Shown piece after piece: positions 34,543-43,272 of a stretch of 64,000 nucleotides of DNA. Each line of letters starts with the position of its first letter. Position 1 is the stretch's first letter. Under the pieces are notes generated by a model. The model was not told where the DNA came from and searched no databases. It was given only the letters and a program-made list of their open reading frames with translations. The DNA is taken from contig JAUXXJ010000008.1 of NCBI GenBank assembly GCA_030681195.1, positions 290,719 to 354,718 on the forward strand, written 5' to 3'. The position numbers and the translations under genes were made by a program. The DNA is from Rhodocyclaceae bacterium (GTDB lineage Bacteria; Pseudomonadota; Gammaproteobacteria; Burkholderiales; Rhodocyclaceae).

Positions 34543-35127
34543 TTACTTGTATTTATCCAGGCCGGCAAAGCCCATGAAGGCGAGGCTCATCACCCCGGCC
34601 GTGATCATGGCGATGGCTGTGCCGCGAAAATGCACGGGCACATCAGCGCCTTCGAGGCGCTCGCGGATGCCAGCAAACAGGACCAGTGCCAACGTAAAGC
34701 CGAGCGCGGAACCCATGCCGAACAACATCGACTCGACGAGGTTGTGACGCATGCCGATGTTGAGCAGGGGAACGCCGAGCACGGCGCAGTTGGTGGTGAT
34801 CAGCGGCAGATAGATACCCAGCACTTGATGCAGCACCGGGCTGGTTTTCTGGATCACCAACTCTGTGAGTTGGACGATGGCTGCGATGGTGACGATGAAC
34901 GACAGCGTGCGCAGGTAAAGCAGATCATTGGGGGCCAGCAGCCAACTGTCGATGACGTAGCTGGTGGCACTGGCCAAGGTCAGGACGAAGGTCGTGGCCG
35001 CACCCATGCCCACAGCCGTTTCGAGTTTCTTCGAAACGCCCATGAAAGGACACAGGCCGAGGATGCGGACGAAGACGACGTTATTGACGAGAACGGCGCC
35101 GAGGACGATGAATAGGTAGCTGGTCAT
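34543..35127 (-). CDS. rnfA: Electron transport complex subunit RnfA/RsxA
   Basis: First gene of the rnfABCDGE set and a 194-residue integral membrane Rnf subunit (start [19 protein letters not shown], then [14 protein letters not shown]). The Rnf complex couples ferredoxin/NAD+ electron exchange to ion transport, or reduces SoxR. The start codon has no visible Shine-Dalgarno sequence: a GC-rich hairpin followed by five T lies only 5 bp upstream. Confidence 0.95.
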   Translation of the reverse strand: MTSYLFIVLGAVLVNNVVFVRILGLCPFMGVSKKLETAVGMGAATTFVLTLASATSYVIDSWLLAPNDLLYLRTLSFIVTIAAIVQLTELVIQKTSPVLHQVLGIYLPLITTNCAVLGVPLLNIGMRHNLVESMLFGMGSALGFTLALVLFAGIRERLEGADVPVHFRGTAIAMITAGVMSLAFMGFAGLDKYK

Positions 35128-35132
35128 AATCG

Positions 35133-35153
35133 CAAAAAGCCGGGCAGGCCCGG
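35133..35153 (-). terminator. Terminator-like hairpin just upstream of rnfA
   Basis: On the minus strand CCGGG-CCTG-CCCGG is followed by CTTTTTG and then, five bases later, the rnfA ATG. It may terminate transcripts from the island upstream or act as an attenuator of rnf. Confidence 0.5.
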
Positions 35154-35210
35154 TAATCCCAGATTATCGCGTTTTCGCGGCGGCGCAACAACCCTGTTTG
35201 CAGCGCGGGC

Positions 35211-35271
35211 GCCGTCCCGCCAGCAGGGAGGCCGTCAGGCCGGAAGCGGCCCGCAGAGGCTGCGCCGACTT
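35211..35271 (+). repeat. Dispersed 24-bp element, copy 6, split by a 39-bp insertion
   Basis: GCCGTCCCGCCAGC (35211-35224) and GCCGACTT (35264-35271) are the two parts of the element. The 39 bp between them are GC-rich and contain their own GGCCGTC/GCGGCC-like inverted segments. Confidence 0.6.
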
Positions 35272-35323
35272 ATCGAACTACCAGCGGGTCGTTATGGTAA
35301 GGCGGGGAGTCGCCTGAGGTCAG

Positions 35324-35575
35324 TTAGGCAGCGGCCAACTGGAAAGATGCCACCGGGACCGGCCGGGCAACGGCAATGGACTTGCGCAATGCCTTGATGC
35401 GCTCGATTTCATGAAGTGTCTGCGCCGAAAAATAGGATTCGCCACAATCGGGGCAGGAGAGCATCGGAATGGCCTCGATGACCAACAAGGCGGAGGCTTT
35501 GCCGAAGCTGCGCGTGACGTGCTTGACCTGAATCGAAGAACTACCGCAGTGGGCGCAGAGATGATCAGAGGACAT
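35324..35575 (-). CDS. YgiT-type (MqsA N-terminal-like) zinc-finger protein, likely antitoxin
   Basis: An 83-residue protein with two CxxC knuckles, CAHCG near the N-terminus and CPDCGE about 35 residues later, then the segment YFSAQTLHEIERI. This is the YgiT/MqsA N-terminal zinc-binding fold that usually partners a DUF4258-type toxin. The ATG at 35575 (MSSDHLCAHC) overlaps the end of the DUF4258 remnant by 11 bp, so the pair forms a two-gene toxin-antitoxin-like unit. The frame is open further upstream, but that sequence encodes the DUF4258 remnant in another frame. Confidence 0.72.
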   Translation of the reverse strand: MSSDHLCAHCGSSSIQVKHVTRSFGKASALLVIEAIPMLSCPDCGESYFSAQTLHEIERIKALRKSIAVARPVPVASFQLAAA

Positions 35576-35811
35576 AGGTTGTGATGACGATGAGTCTGCC
35601 AGTGAAGCCGACTTTGACGACGGCTTGCGCAGCTTTGCCGTCAAGAGTGATGCCGGAGACGACGACTTTGCTTTCGCGGGTTTGGGTGTCGCGCTGACGT
35701 TCCGTGACTTGTCCCGTGAGGATGATATTTTCGAGATCAAGGATGGAGAGGTCGTCATCTTCAAGCTCCTCGGTGGAGCGGCAAAAGAAATGTCCAATGG
35801 CTGATCTGGCA
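35565..35811 (-). pseudogene. DUF4258-type gene, 5' end missing
   Basis: The minus-strand frame ending at 35565 reads GHFFCRSTEELEDDDLS, then LENIILTGQVTERQRD, and ends VKVGFTGRLIVITTYVL, the C-terminal three quarters of a DUF4258-type toxin. There is no ATG, GTG or TTG in this frame before an in-frame TAA at 35859-35861. The recognisable protein begins right at the dispersed-repeat copy at 35812-35835. I infer loss of about 20 N-terminal residues, though an ATT start at 35798 cannot be excluded. Confidence 0.6.
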
Positions 35812-35835
35812 AAAAGTCGGCGCTGGCGAGACGGC
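35812..35835 (-). repeat. Dispersed 24-bp element, copy 7
   Basis: AAAAGTCGGCGCTGG then CGAGACGGC on the plus strand (one mismatch). It lies between the DUF4258 remnant and the restriction gene, facing copy 8 about 100 bp away as an inverted pair. Confidence 0.85.
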
Positions 35836-35858
35836 GTAAATCGTGGTCTTTCCCCTAT

Positions 35859-38723
35859 TTACGTTGCTGTGGCGCCGAGGCAGTCAGGCGTAACCAACTG
35901 TTCCGGTTTAGGGTAACCCGAGGGAATGCCCGGTGCCGTCCCGCCAGCGCCGACTTTTGCTACCTCGCTGTTGAGGTCAAGCAGCGATTGCAGCAGATCG
36001 GCCTTGGCCGAAAATCCGTAGGCGGCGAGCACTGCTTTGTCGAGTGCAGCGTGGGCGTCGCGCAGCGGGTTTTTGCCCGGCAGGTCGAGCGTGCGGTAGA
36101 GCGCGCGCAGGCCGCCAGTCATGGTTTGCAAGGCTTCGGCGCGAATGAGGCGAATCTCGCAGCCGGCGGCAGCGATGGCATCAATCTGTTTTTCGGTCGG
36201 CGTCTGTGGCCAAGGGAAGGTGTCGAAGACGGATTCGGGGGTGTAGCGGTAGTCGCTCTTCATCTTAGAACACTTGGCGACGAACCATTGCCAGTGGGCC
36301 GACGATTGCAGAATGCCGAAGCTGTAGTCGTCGGCGAATGCAAAAACCTGCAAGGCATCGCCGGGACGCACTGCACTGCTGACAAAAGCGAAGATCGGGC
36401 GCTTGGTGACGCGGGAGCAGACCAAATAGCGCGGCAGCTTGGCAAGCTGGGTGAGCATGTCGGCACGGCCCCACGAGAGTTGCCACCAGCGGTCGAGAAA
36501 CGCCTTGTGATGGGAACGCATGTTGCCGGCCGCGTCCTTGCCTGCCTCGGCGGCAGTTTGGCGGTCGGGCAGAACTGTCGCTTTGACGTGCGCGAACGCT
36601 GCGGAAAAAGCTTGTGCCTCGATGATCGTGCGCTGGCCAAGGTCGAGTAGAAAGCGAGTCGGACCGGCCGCGCCGCTCAACACTTCGTCGCCGATCAGGT
36701 AAGGGTGAATCAACGTGGCGCTTGTGGTGTCTTGGGCAGCGATGGCCGCTTGGCTGGAGTCGTCGAGCACAAATGCCTTGTGGCCGGGTGTGATGCCCTG
36801 AAATACGCGCTGAGGTTTCGTGTTGCCTGCCAGCACTACCGCCGCGCCGACATCCGCCCCATCGGCCAGTGCCGAATTGATTTTCACCGCTGCACGGCAG
36901 TCGAGATCGAAATCCTTGGCACCACGCTGGGCGCTCTTGAACCACAGCCGCCGCTTTTCGGGCAGTAGCGCAGTGTCCTGCGTCTTCACCCAGTTGGCGA
37001 TGGCGACATGCACATTGGCCTCGCCACTCCATGGCTGGTTGTCGACGGCTTCGATTACCGTACCATCGGCGCAGATGGCATCAAGTCCGCCGACGCGCGA
37101 GGCGTTGTTGCGGATGTTCTGCGTGCCGACCAGACCGGCACGGCCGGACACTGGATCGTCTGCTGTACAGGCCGGTAGGTGATCGTGGGCGCGGCGGAAC
37201 CAATAGACGCAGTAGTCGGCCATACCCGGCACTTCGGGGTAGAGCTTGCGGACGGCATTGACATAGTCGGCGCCGCGCTCGGGCTTGAGTTTTTTTGCGC
37301 CGAGGAACGGCGGATTGCCGATGATGACATCCGCCGTTGGCCAAATTGTGCGCGTTCCGTCCGACTGGATCAGCGCGTCGCCGATGACGAAATTGGCATC
37401 AAGGTTGTCGAGCGGCAGGGCGTTTTCGTTGACGTGCAACTCGTCAATGGCCAACTTGTGCGCCAGCATCATCGTGACTTTGGCCAGTTCAACGGCGAAG
37501 GGCTGGATGTCCATGCCGTAAAAGTTGCGCGCAGTCACGAAGCCGAAGGGCCGCTGCGCGGCATTGCGGCTGGCAAATTCACCGATGCGCTCGTAGATGC
37601 GCGCCTCAAGCCGCTTGAGTTCGCGGTAGGCGATGTAGAGAAAGTTGCCGCTGCCGCAGGCGGGGTCGAGCACGCGGAAGTTTTCCAGCCGGGCCAGCAG
37701 TTCCTCCAGTCGCTTCAAGGTCTTGGCGCCTTCGATTTGCTCGCGCCACGGCTCGACGATGGTCGGGCCGACGATCTTCATGATGTCGGCCGGGCTGGTG
37801 AAGTGGGCGCCGTAGGCGTGGCGTGTTTCCTTGCCAAGCGAATGCTCGAAAATGGCGCCGAAGATTTCGGGGCGCACCTTGCTCCAGTCGGAGCGGGCAG
37901 CGTTGCGCAGCAGGTCGAGTTCGTCGCTGGCGAGTTCGATACGGGCGGGTTCGCGGAAGAGGCCGCCATTGAAATAATCGACGCCCTTGAAACGGCCGCC
38001 CGGCGTTTTACCCGGTGCGTTCATTTCAACGAAAAGACCGCCGATCAGATCGTAGGCTTGCGCACCGGTCTGACATTCATCAAGCAGGCGGGCGAAGAAA
38101 TAGCGTTCGAGCAGGCCAATGTCTTCGGCAAACAGGCACATCAGGCATTGCAAGGTAAATCGCTGCGCGGTATCGCGCTCGATGCGACGTTCAAGCAAAC
38201 TGTTGAATACGGCGGCGAGCAGGTCGGCAGCAGCGCGCGTAACCTGCTCGTGGTTGTTGCCAAAAGTCGGCGCTGACGGGACGGCGTCGAGGAAGGCCAG
38301 CGGCCCCCAACGCTGCGGTAGGTCAGACAAGGAAACCATGTCGACCGGCGCATCCATCTGCGTCTCGAAATCGTAAATCCAGAATTCGTCGAAATTGCAC
38401 AGTACGACGTAGCGTGGCCGACCAGGGACAAGACGAGTCCAGTAGTCGAAGGCTTGCCGGTAATGTTTGGAAAGGTCGACGCCACGCTTTTTCATTTCGA
38501 TCAGCACGATGGGTTTCCAGACCAGATCGGCAAATGCTGTGCCGCCGCCATCCTTCTTGACGCGCGCTTCACATGTGGCACCTGCCTCCTTGAAGCCAGC
38601 ATGACCGAAAGCGCGGAACAGATGATCGAGAAAGATCGCCGCCTCACCCTTTTCATCGCCCTGGATGTGGGTAGCGCACCAAGTGACGAAGGTATCGAGT
38701 GTGATTTGTAGTGGCTGTGACAT
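35859..38723 (-). CDS. MmeI-like (type IIG/IIL) restriction-modification enzyme
   Basis: A single-chain restriction endonuclease and adenine methyltransferase, 954 residues. The N-terminal nuclease site is D66-x9-E76-M-K78 (ADLVWKPIVLIEMKKRG), the exact spacing of MmeI-type enzymes. Then come a helical spacer and an N6-adenine methyltransferase with motif I DPACGSGNFLY and motif IV NPPF, and a C-terminal target-recognition region. No separate specificity or methylase gene is needed. Dispersed-repeat copies are translated at residues 147-154 (VPSAPTFG) and 922-930 (KVGAGGTA), the latter giving an unusual tail. Its ATG lies 3 bp after the vapC stop. Confidence 0.85.
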   Translation of the reverse strand: MSQPLQITLDTFVTWCATHIQGDEKGEAAIFLDHLFRAFGHAGFKEAGATCEARVKKDGGGTAFADLVWKPIVLIEMKKRGVDLSKHYRQAFDYWTRLVPGRPRYVVLCNFDEFWIYDFETQMDAPVDMVSLSDLPQRWGPLAFLDAVPSAPTFGNNHEQVTRAAADLLAAVFNSLLERRIERDTAQRFTLQCLMCLFAEDIGLLERYFFARLLDECQTGAQAYDLIGGLFVEMNAPGKTPGGRFKGVDYFNGGLFREPARIELASDELDLLRNAARSDWSKVRPEIFGAIFEHSLGKETRHAYGAHFTSPADIMKIVGPTIVEPWREQIEGAKTLKRLEELLARLENFRVLDPACGSGNFLYIAYRELKRLEARIYERIGEFASRNAAQRPFGFVTARNFYGMDIQPFAVELAKVTMMLAHKLAIDELHVNENALPLDNLDANFVIGDALIQSDGTRTIWPTADVIIGNPPFLGAKKLKPERGADYVNAVRKLYPEVPGMADYCVYWFRRAHDHLPACTADDPVSGRAGLVGTQNIRNNASRVGGLDAICADGTVIEAVDNQPWSGEANVHVAIANWVKTQDTALLPEKRRLWFKSAQRGAKDFDLDCRAAVKINSALADGADVGAAVVLAGNTKPQRVFQGITPGHKAFVLDDSSQAAIAAQDTTSATLIHPYLIGDEVLSGAAGPTRFLLDLGQRTIIEAQAFSAAFAHVKATVLPDRQTAAEAGKDAAGNMRSHHKAFLDRWWQLSWGRADMLTQLAKLPRYLVCSRVTKRPIFAFVSSAVRPGDALQVFAFADDYSFGILQSSAHWQWFVAKCSKMKSDYRYTPESVFDTFPWPQTPTEKQIDAIAAAGCEIRLIRAEALQTMTGGLRALYRTLDLPGKNPLRDAHAALDKAVLAAYGFSAKADLLQSLLDLNSEVAKVGAGGTAPGIPSGYPKPEQLVTPDCLGATAT
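35935..35958 (+). repeat. Dispersed 24-bp element, copy 8 (inside restriction gene, 3' end)
   Basis: Exact common form; antisense to the gene and read as KVGAGGTA close to the enzyme's C-terminus. Confidence 0.9.
38262..38285 (-). repeat. Dispersed 24-bp element, copy 9 (inside restriction gene, 5' part)
   Basis: AAAAGTCGGCGCTG then ACGGGACGGC (one mismatch). It is read as AVPSAPTF between the nuclease domain and the helical spacer. Confidence 0.88.
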
Positions 38724-38726
38724 AAC

Positions 38727-39454
<728 letters not shown>

Positions 39455-39480
39455 TCAACTCCTAGTCTTGAACATGACCA

Positions 39481-39509
39481 ACTATAGATCTATGTAGTCA
39501 ATAAGTCCA
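39481..39509 (-). promoter_or_regulatory. Promoter/operator of phd-vapC-restriction unit
   Basis: On the minus strand TGGACT (39509-39504), a 17-bp spacer and TATAGT (39486-39481). The perfect palindrome ATAGATCTAT (39484-39493) covers the -10 region, the expected place for antitoxin binding. AGGAG precedes the ATG. Confidence 0.55.
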
Positions 39510-39519
39510 GAGACAGTGA

Positions 39520-41598
39520 CTATGCCTCACCGAGCTCGCCGAGCAGCAGGTCCTGTGCGCAGGTGCGCACGCGGCGCGAGGGCTTCATGCGGTATTGACC
39601 ATCGCCATCCATGTCCCAGGCCTGACAGTTGTCGACCAAGTAGGTCTTCAGCCCTTCCTTGATGACGCGGCGCTTCAGCTTGGAATCGAGGACGGGGAAG
39701 GCGACTTCGATGCGGCGGAAGAAGTTGCGCTCCATCCAGTCGGCACTGGCGAGGTAGAGCTTTTCTTCGCCATCGGCATGGAAGTAGTAGATGCGGTGAT
39801 GTTCGAGAAAGCGGCCGATGACCGAGCGTACGCGAATGTTTTCCGACAGGCCCGGCACGCCGGGGCGCAGGCAGCAGACGCCGCGCACGATCAGGTCGAT
39901 GGTCACGCCGGCCTGACTGGCGGCGTAAAGCGCCTCGATGATCTCGGGTTCGAGCAGCGAGTTCATCTTGGCGATGATGTGCGTCTTACGGCCGGCCTTG
40001 GCGATTTCGGTTTCGGCACGGATAGATTCGACCATGTTGGCATGCAGGGTGAAGGGCGCCTGCCACAGGTGCTTCAATTTGCTGGCCTTGCCCAGGCCGG
40101 TGAGCTGCTTGAAGACTTCATGGACGTCGTCAGCAATTTCGTCGTTGCAGGTGAGCAGGCCGAAGTCGGTATAGAAGCGGGTGGTGCGTGGGTGGTAGTT
40201 GCCGGTGCCCAGATGCACGTAGCGGCGGTAGCCGTGCTCTTCCTTGCGCAGGACGAACATCAGCTTGGCATGGGTCTTGTAGCCGAACACGCCATAGACG
40301 ACATGGGCGCCAACTTCCTCAAGACGGGCGGCAATCGACAGGTTGGCTTCCTCGTCAAAGCGCGCCATCAGCTCGACCACCACGGTGACTTCCTTGCCTT
40401 TTTGCGCGGCCCGCAGCAGATGTTCCATCAGCACGGAATCGGTGCCGGTGCGATAGACGGTCATCTTGACCGCCACGACCTGCGGATCGTCCGCCGCCTG
40501 CTTGAGGAACTCAATTACCGGCGTGAAGGACTGGTAGGGGTGGTGCAGCAGGATGTCGCCCTTCTTGATGCTGTCGAACATGTCGTAGCGGCCGGAAAGC
40601 TGCTTGGGCAGGCCCGGCTGGAACAGGGGGAATTTGAGGTCGGCACGGTCGACGCGGTCGGGCACTGACATCAGGCGCACGAGGTTGACAATGCCAGGTA
40701 CGCGGTAGAGATCCTCATGGTTGAGACCGAATTGCTGGAGCAGGAAGTCGGACATGGCTTCCGAGCAGTTGTCGGCGACTTCGAGGCGTACACCATCGCC
40801 GAAATGACGCTGCGGCAGTTCACCCTGCAGGGCGGTGCGCAGGTTTTTGACTTCTTCGTCATCGACGAATAGGTCGGAATTGCGCGTGACGCGGAACTGG
40901 TAGCAACCCAGCACCGTCATGCCGGAAAACAACTCATTGACGTGCTTGTGCAGCACCGACGAGAGGAAGACGAAGCCATAGTCGACATCGGTCAGCTCGC
41001 GCGGTAACTGTATGACCCGGGGCAGGGCGCGTGGCGCCTGAACGATGGCCGCGCCGGAATTACGACCGAAAGCATCCTTGCCTTCCAGCTCCACGGCGAA
41101 GTTCAGGCTCTTGTTGAGCACGCGCGGGAAGGGGTGGGCCGGGTCAAGCCCGATGGGGGTGAGCACCGGCATGACTTCGCGCCGGAAGTAGCTGTGAATC
41201 CAGGCCTGCTGTTCCTCGGTCCACTCCGAGCGCTTGTAGAAACAGATGCCTTCCTTGCGCATGGCAGGAAGGATGGCATCGTTGAGCAGCGCATATTGCT
41301 CGGTAATCAGTTCATGCGCTTCGTGGGTGACGCGGCGGAATACCTCATGCGGGCTGCGATGGTCTGCGCCAGTGGCGTTGCTGCGCAGTTTGATCTGTTC
41401 CTTGATACCGGCGACGCGGATTTCGAAGAATTCGTCGAGGTTGGATGAGACGATGCAGAGGAAGCGCAGCCGTTCGAGCAAGGGCATGCGCTCATCGGCG
41501 GCTTGGGCGAGGACGCGACGATTGAAGGCCAGCAGTGAGAATTCGCGATTGAGGAAGTGGTCGGGCGGAAAATCGTGCAATGCGAACATGGTCGTCAT
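39520..41598 (-). CDS. ppk1: Polyphosphate kinase 1
   Basis: Membrane-associated enzyme that reversibly makes polyphosphate from ATP. The 692-residue protein has the N domain start (FLNREFSLLAFNRRVL), the phosphate-binding core with the autophosphorylated His region (VHLGTGNYHPRTTRFYTDFG) and SADWMERNFFRRIE near the C-terminus. The start is at 41598 or 41589. It is divergent from the exopolyphosphatase gene, 173 bp apart, a physiologically matched pair. No convincing Pho box was found between them. Confidence 0.96.
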   Translation of the reverse strand: MTTMFALHDFPPDHFLNREFSLLAFNRRVLAQAADERMPLLERLRFLCIVSSNLDEFFEIRVAGIKEQIKLRSNATGADHRSPHEVFRRVTHEAHELITEQYALLNDAILPAMRKEGICFYKRSEWTEEQQAWIHSYFRREVMPVLTPIGLDPAHPFPRVLNKSLNFAVELEGKDAFGRNSGAAIVQAPRALPRVIQLPRELTDVDYGFVFLSSVLHKHVNELFSGMTVLGCYQFRVTRNSDLFVDDEEVKNLRTALQGELPQRHFGDGVRLEVADNCSEAMSDFLLQQFGLNHEDLYRVPGIVNLVRLMSVPDRVDRADLKFPLFQPGLPKQLSGRYDMFDSIKKGDILLHHPYQSFTPVIEFLKQAADDPQVVAVKMTVYRTGTDSVLMEHLLRAAQKGKEVTVVVELMARFDEEANLSIAARLEEVGAHVVYGVFGYKTHAKLMFVLRKEEHGYRRYVHLGTGNYHPRTTRFYTDFGLLTCNDEIADDVHEVFKQLTGLGKASKLKHLWQAPFTLHANMVESIRAETEIAKAGRKTHIIAKMNSLLEPEIIEALYAASQAGVTIDLIVRGVCCLRPGVPGLSENIRVRSVIGRFLEHHRIYYFHADGEEKLYLASADWMERNFFRRIEVAFPVLDSKLKRRVIKEGLKTYLVDNCQAWDMDGDGQYRMKPSRRVRTCAQDLLLGELGEA

Positions 41599-41771
41599 GG
41601 TCGTTGTCCTGAAGGTCTCGATGATGTTGCGTTGGTATTTCAGCAGTATGACACGACCATGGCGGGAAAAAATGCTTCCGAAAGCCCAATTTGCCAGGCT
41701 GTTTCGCCGGTTGAAAGGCCCTTCGGCTACAATTTGCCGCCTTAAAGCCCCTTGCGCAGCCTGCCCTCTCT

Positions 41772-43265
41772 GTGATCCACGAACACGTCGCCGCCGTCGA
41801 TATGGGTTCCAACAGCTTCCGCCTGCAGGTGGGGCGCATTGTTGGTAACCAGATTTATCCGCTTGATGGTCTTAAGGAGACGGTGCGTCTGGCGGCAGGC
41901 TTGACCCCCGAAAAGTTACTTGATGCTGCGTCGCAGCAGCGTGCGCTCGACGCCTTGTCGCGCTTTGGCGAGCGCTTGCGCGGTTTTGCGCCCGATGCGG
42001 TGCGGGCGGTGGCGACCAATACCCTGCGCGTGGCCAAGAACGGGCCGCAATTCCTTCAGCAGGCCGAGATAGCGCTGGGCTTCCCGATCGAAGTCATTGC
42101 CGGGCGCGAAGAAGCGCGCCTGATCTATCTCGGCGTTGCCCATACCCTGCCGAATCAGCGGATTCGCCATCTGGTGGTGGATATCGGCGGTGGTTCTACC
42201 GAATTCATCATCGGCCAGAATATCCAGCCGCTGCAGCTTGAATCGCTTTACATGGGCTGTGTCAGCTACAGCCTGCGCTTTTTCCCGCAGGGGCAGATCG
42301 ACAAGCGTTCGATGAAGGAGGCCGAACTGGCGGCGCGGCGCGAGTTGCAGACGATTGTTCAACCCTACCGCGATACCGGCTGGGACGAAGCGGTGGGTTC
42401 CTCGGGTACGGCCAAGGCGATTCGCGACATCCTGCAGCTGAATGGCTTCGCCGATGGCGACATCACACGCGATGCGCTGGATCGTCTGCGCAGTCGGCTG
42501 ATTCAGGCGGGTTCGGCGCAGGCAACGGGCATGCAGGGCATGCGCGCCGACCGTCAGCCGGTGATTCCCGGCGGTGTGGCGATCATGTCGGCGGTGTTCA
42601 AGGAGTTTGGTCTGGAGCGCATGACCTTCTCGGAGGGCGCGCTGCGCCTGGGTGTGCTTTACGACCTGATGGGACGCTACCACCACGAGGATTTGCGCGA
42701 AGCAACGGTCACGCGCTTCATGCAGCGCTATGAGGTGGATCGTCGTCAGGCGTCACGCGTGGCGCTGACCGTTTTGGAGATCTACCAGCAGCTACGTCCG
42801 CAAGATAATTTGGAGGAGACGCCGGCGCCACAGTTTCTTGTTTGGGCGGCGCGCATGCACGAGATCGGCATTTCGGTGGCGCATTCGAGTTTCCATAAGC
42901 ACAGTGCTTACATCCTGGCGAATGCCGACATGCCGGGCTTTTCCAAGCGCGATCAGGCCTTGCTGTCGCGTCTGGTGCTGGCGCATCGCGGCAAGCTTGA
43001 GCGTGTCCAGGCTACGCTGCGCGAATCGCCGGAGTGGTTACTGATTTTCTGCCTGCGTCTGGCCGCTTTGCTGCACCGTGCGCGCGATGACGCGACTTTG
43101 CCGGAGATCAATGTCAGCCTGACTGCCAAGGGATTCCAGTTTCAGATCGAGCGCAACTGGCTGGCGAATGCCCCACTGACCGCTGCGGTGCTGGAGGAGG
43201 AGTCCTTGCAGTGGGCGAATGTCGGGATCGAGTTCAAGCTGCGCGCCACACGACTGGCCGGATAA
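41772..43265 (+). CDS. ppx: Exopolyphosphatase, Ppx/GppA family
   Basis: Hydrolyses terminal phosphates of polyphosphate (and possibly pppGpp). The 497-residue product has the ASKHA phosphate loops AAVDMGSNSFRLQVG and VDIGGGSTEFIIG and a C-terminal HD-like helical domain (ARMHEIGISVAHSSFHKHSAY), the Ppx plan. Translation probably starts at the GTG at 41772 (MIHEHVAAVDMG). It is divergent from ppk1 and followed 7 bp later by mlaE, so it may share a transcript with the lipid transporter. Confidence 0.92.
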   Translation: MIHEHVAAVDMGSNSFRLQVGRIVGNQIYPLDGLKETVRLAAGLTPEKLLDAASQQRALDALSRFGERLRGFAPDAVRAVATNTLRVAKNGPQFLQQAEIALGFPIEVIAGREEARLIYLGVAHTLPNQRIRHLVVDIGGGSTEFIIGQNIQPLQLESLYMGCVSYSLRFFPQGQIDKRSMKEAELAARRELQTIVQPYRDTGWDEAVGSSGTAKAIRDILQLNGFADGDITRDALDRLRSRLIQAGSAQATGMQGMRADRQPVIPGGVAIMSAVFKEFGLERMTFSEGALRLGVLYDLMGRYHHEDLREATVTRFMQRYEVDRRQASRVALTVLEIYQQLRPQDNLEETPAPQFLVWAARMHEIGISVAHSSFHKHSAYILANADMPGFSKRDQALLSRLVLAHRGKLERVQATLRESPEWLLIFCLRLAALLHRARDDATLPEINVSLTAKGFQFQIERNWLANAPLTAAVLEEESLQWANVGIEFKLRATRLAG

Positions 43266-43272
43266 GCCACTC

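Noticed and set aside
41599..41771. Pho box between ppk1 and ppx
   Set aside because: I could not find two properly spaced direct repeats of the PhoB half-site; TATGACAC at about 41646 is a single weak match.
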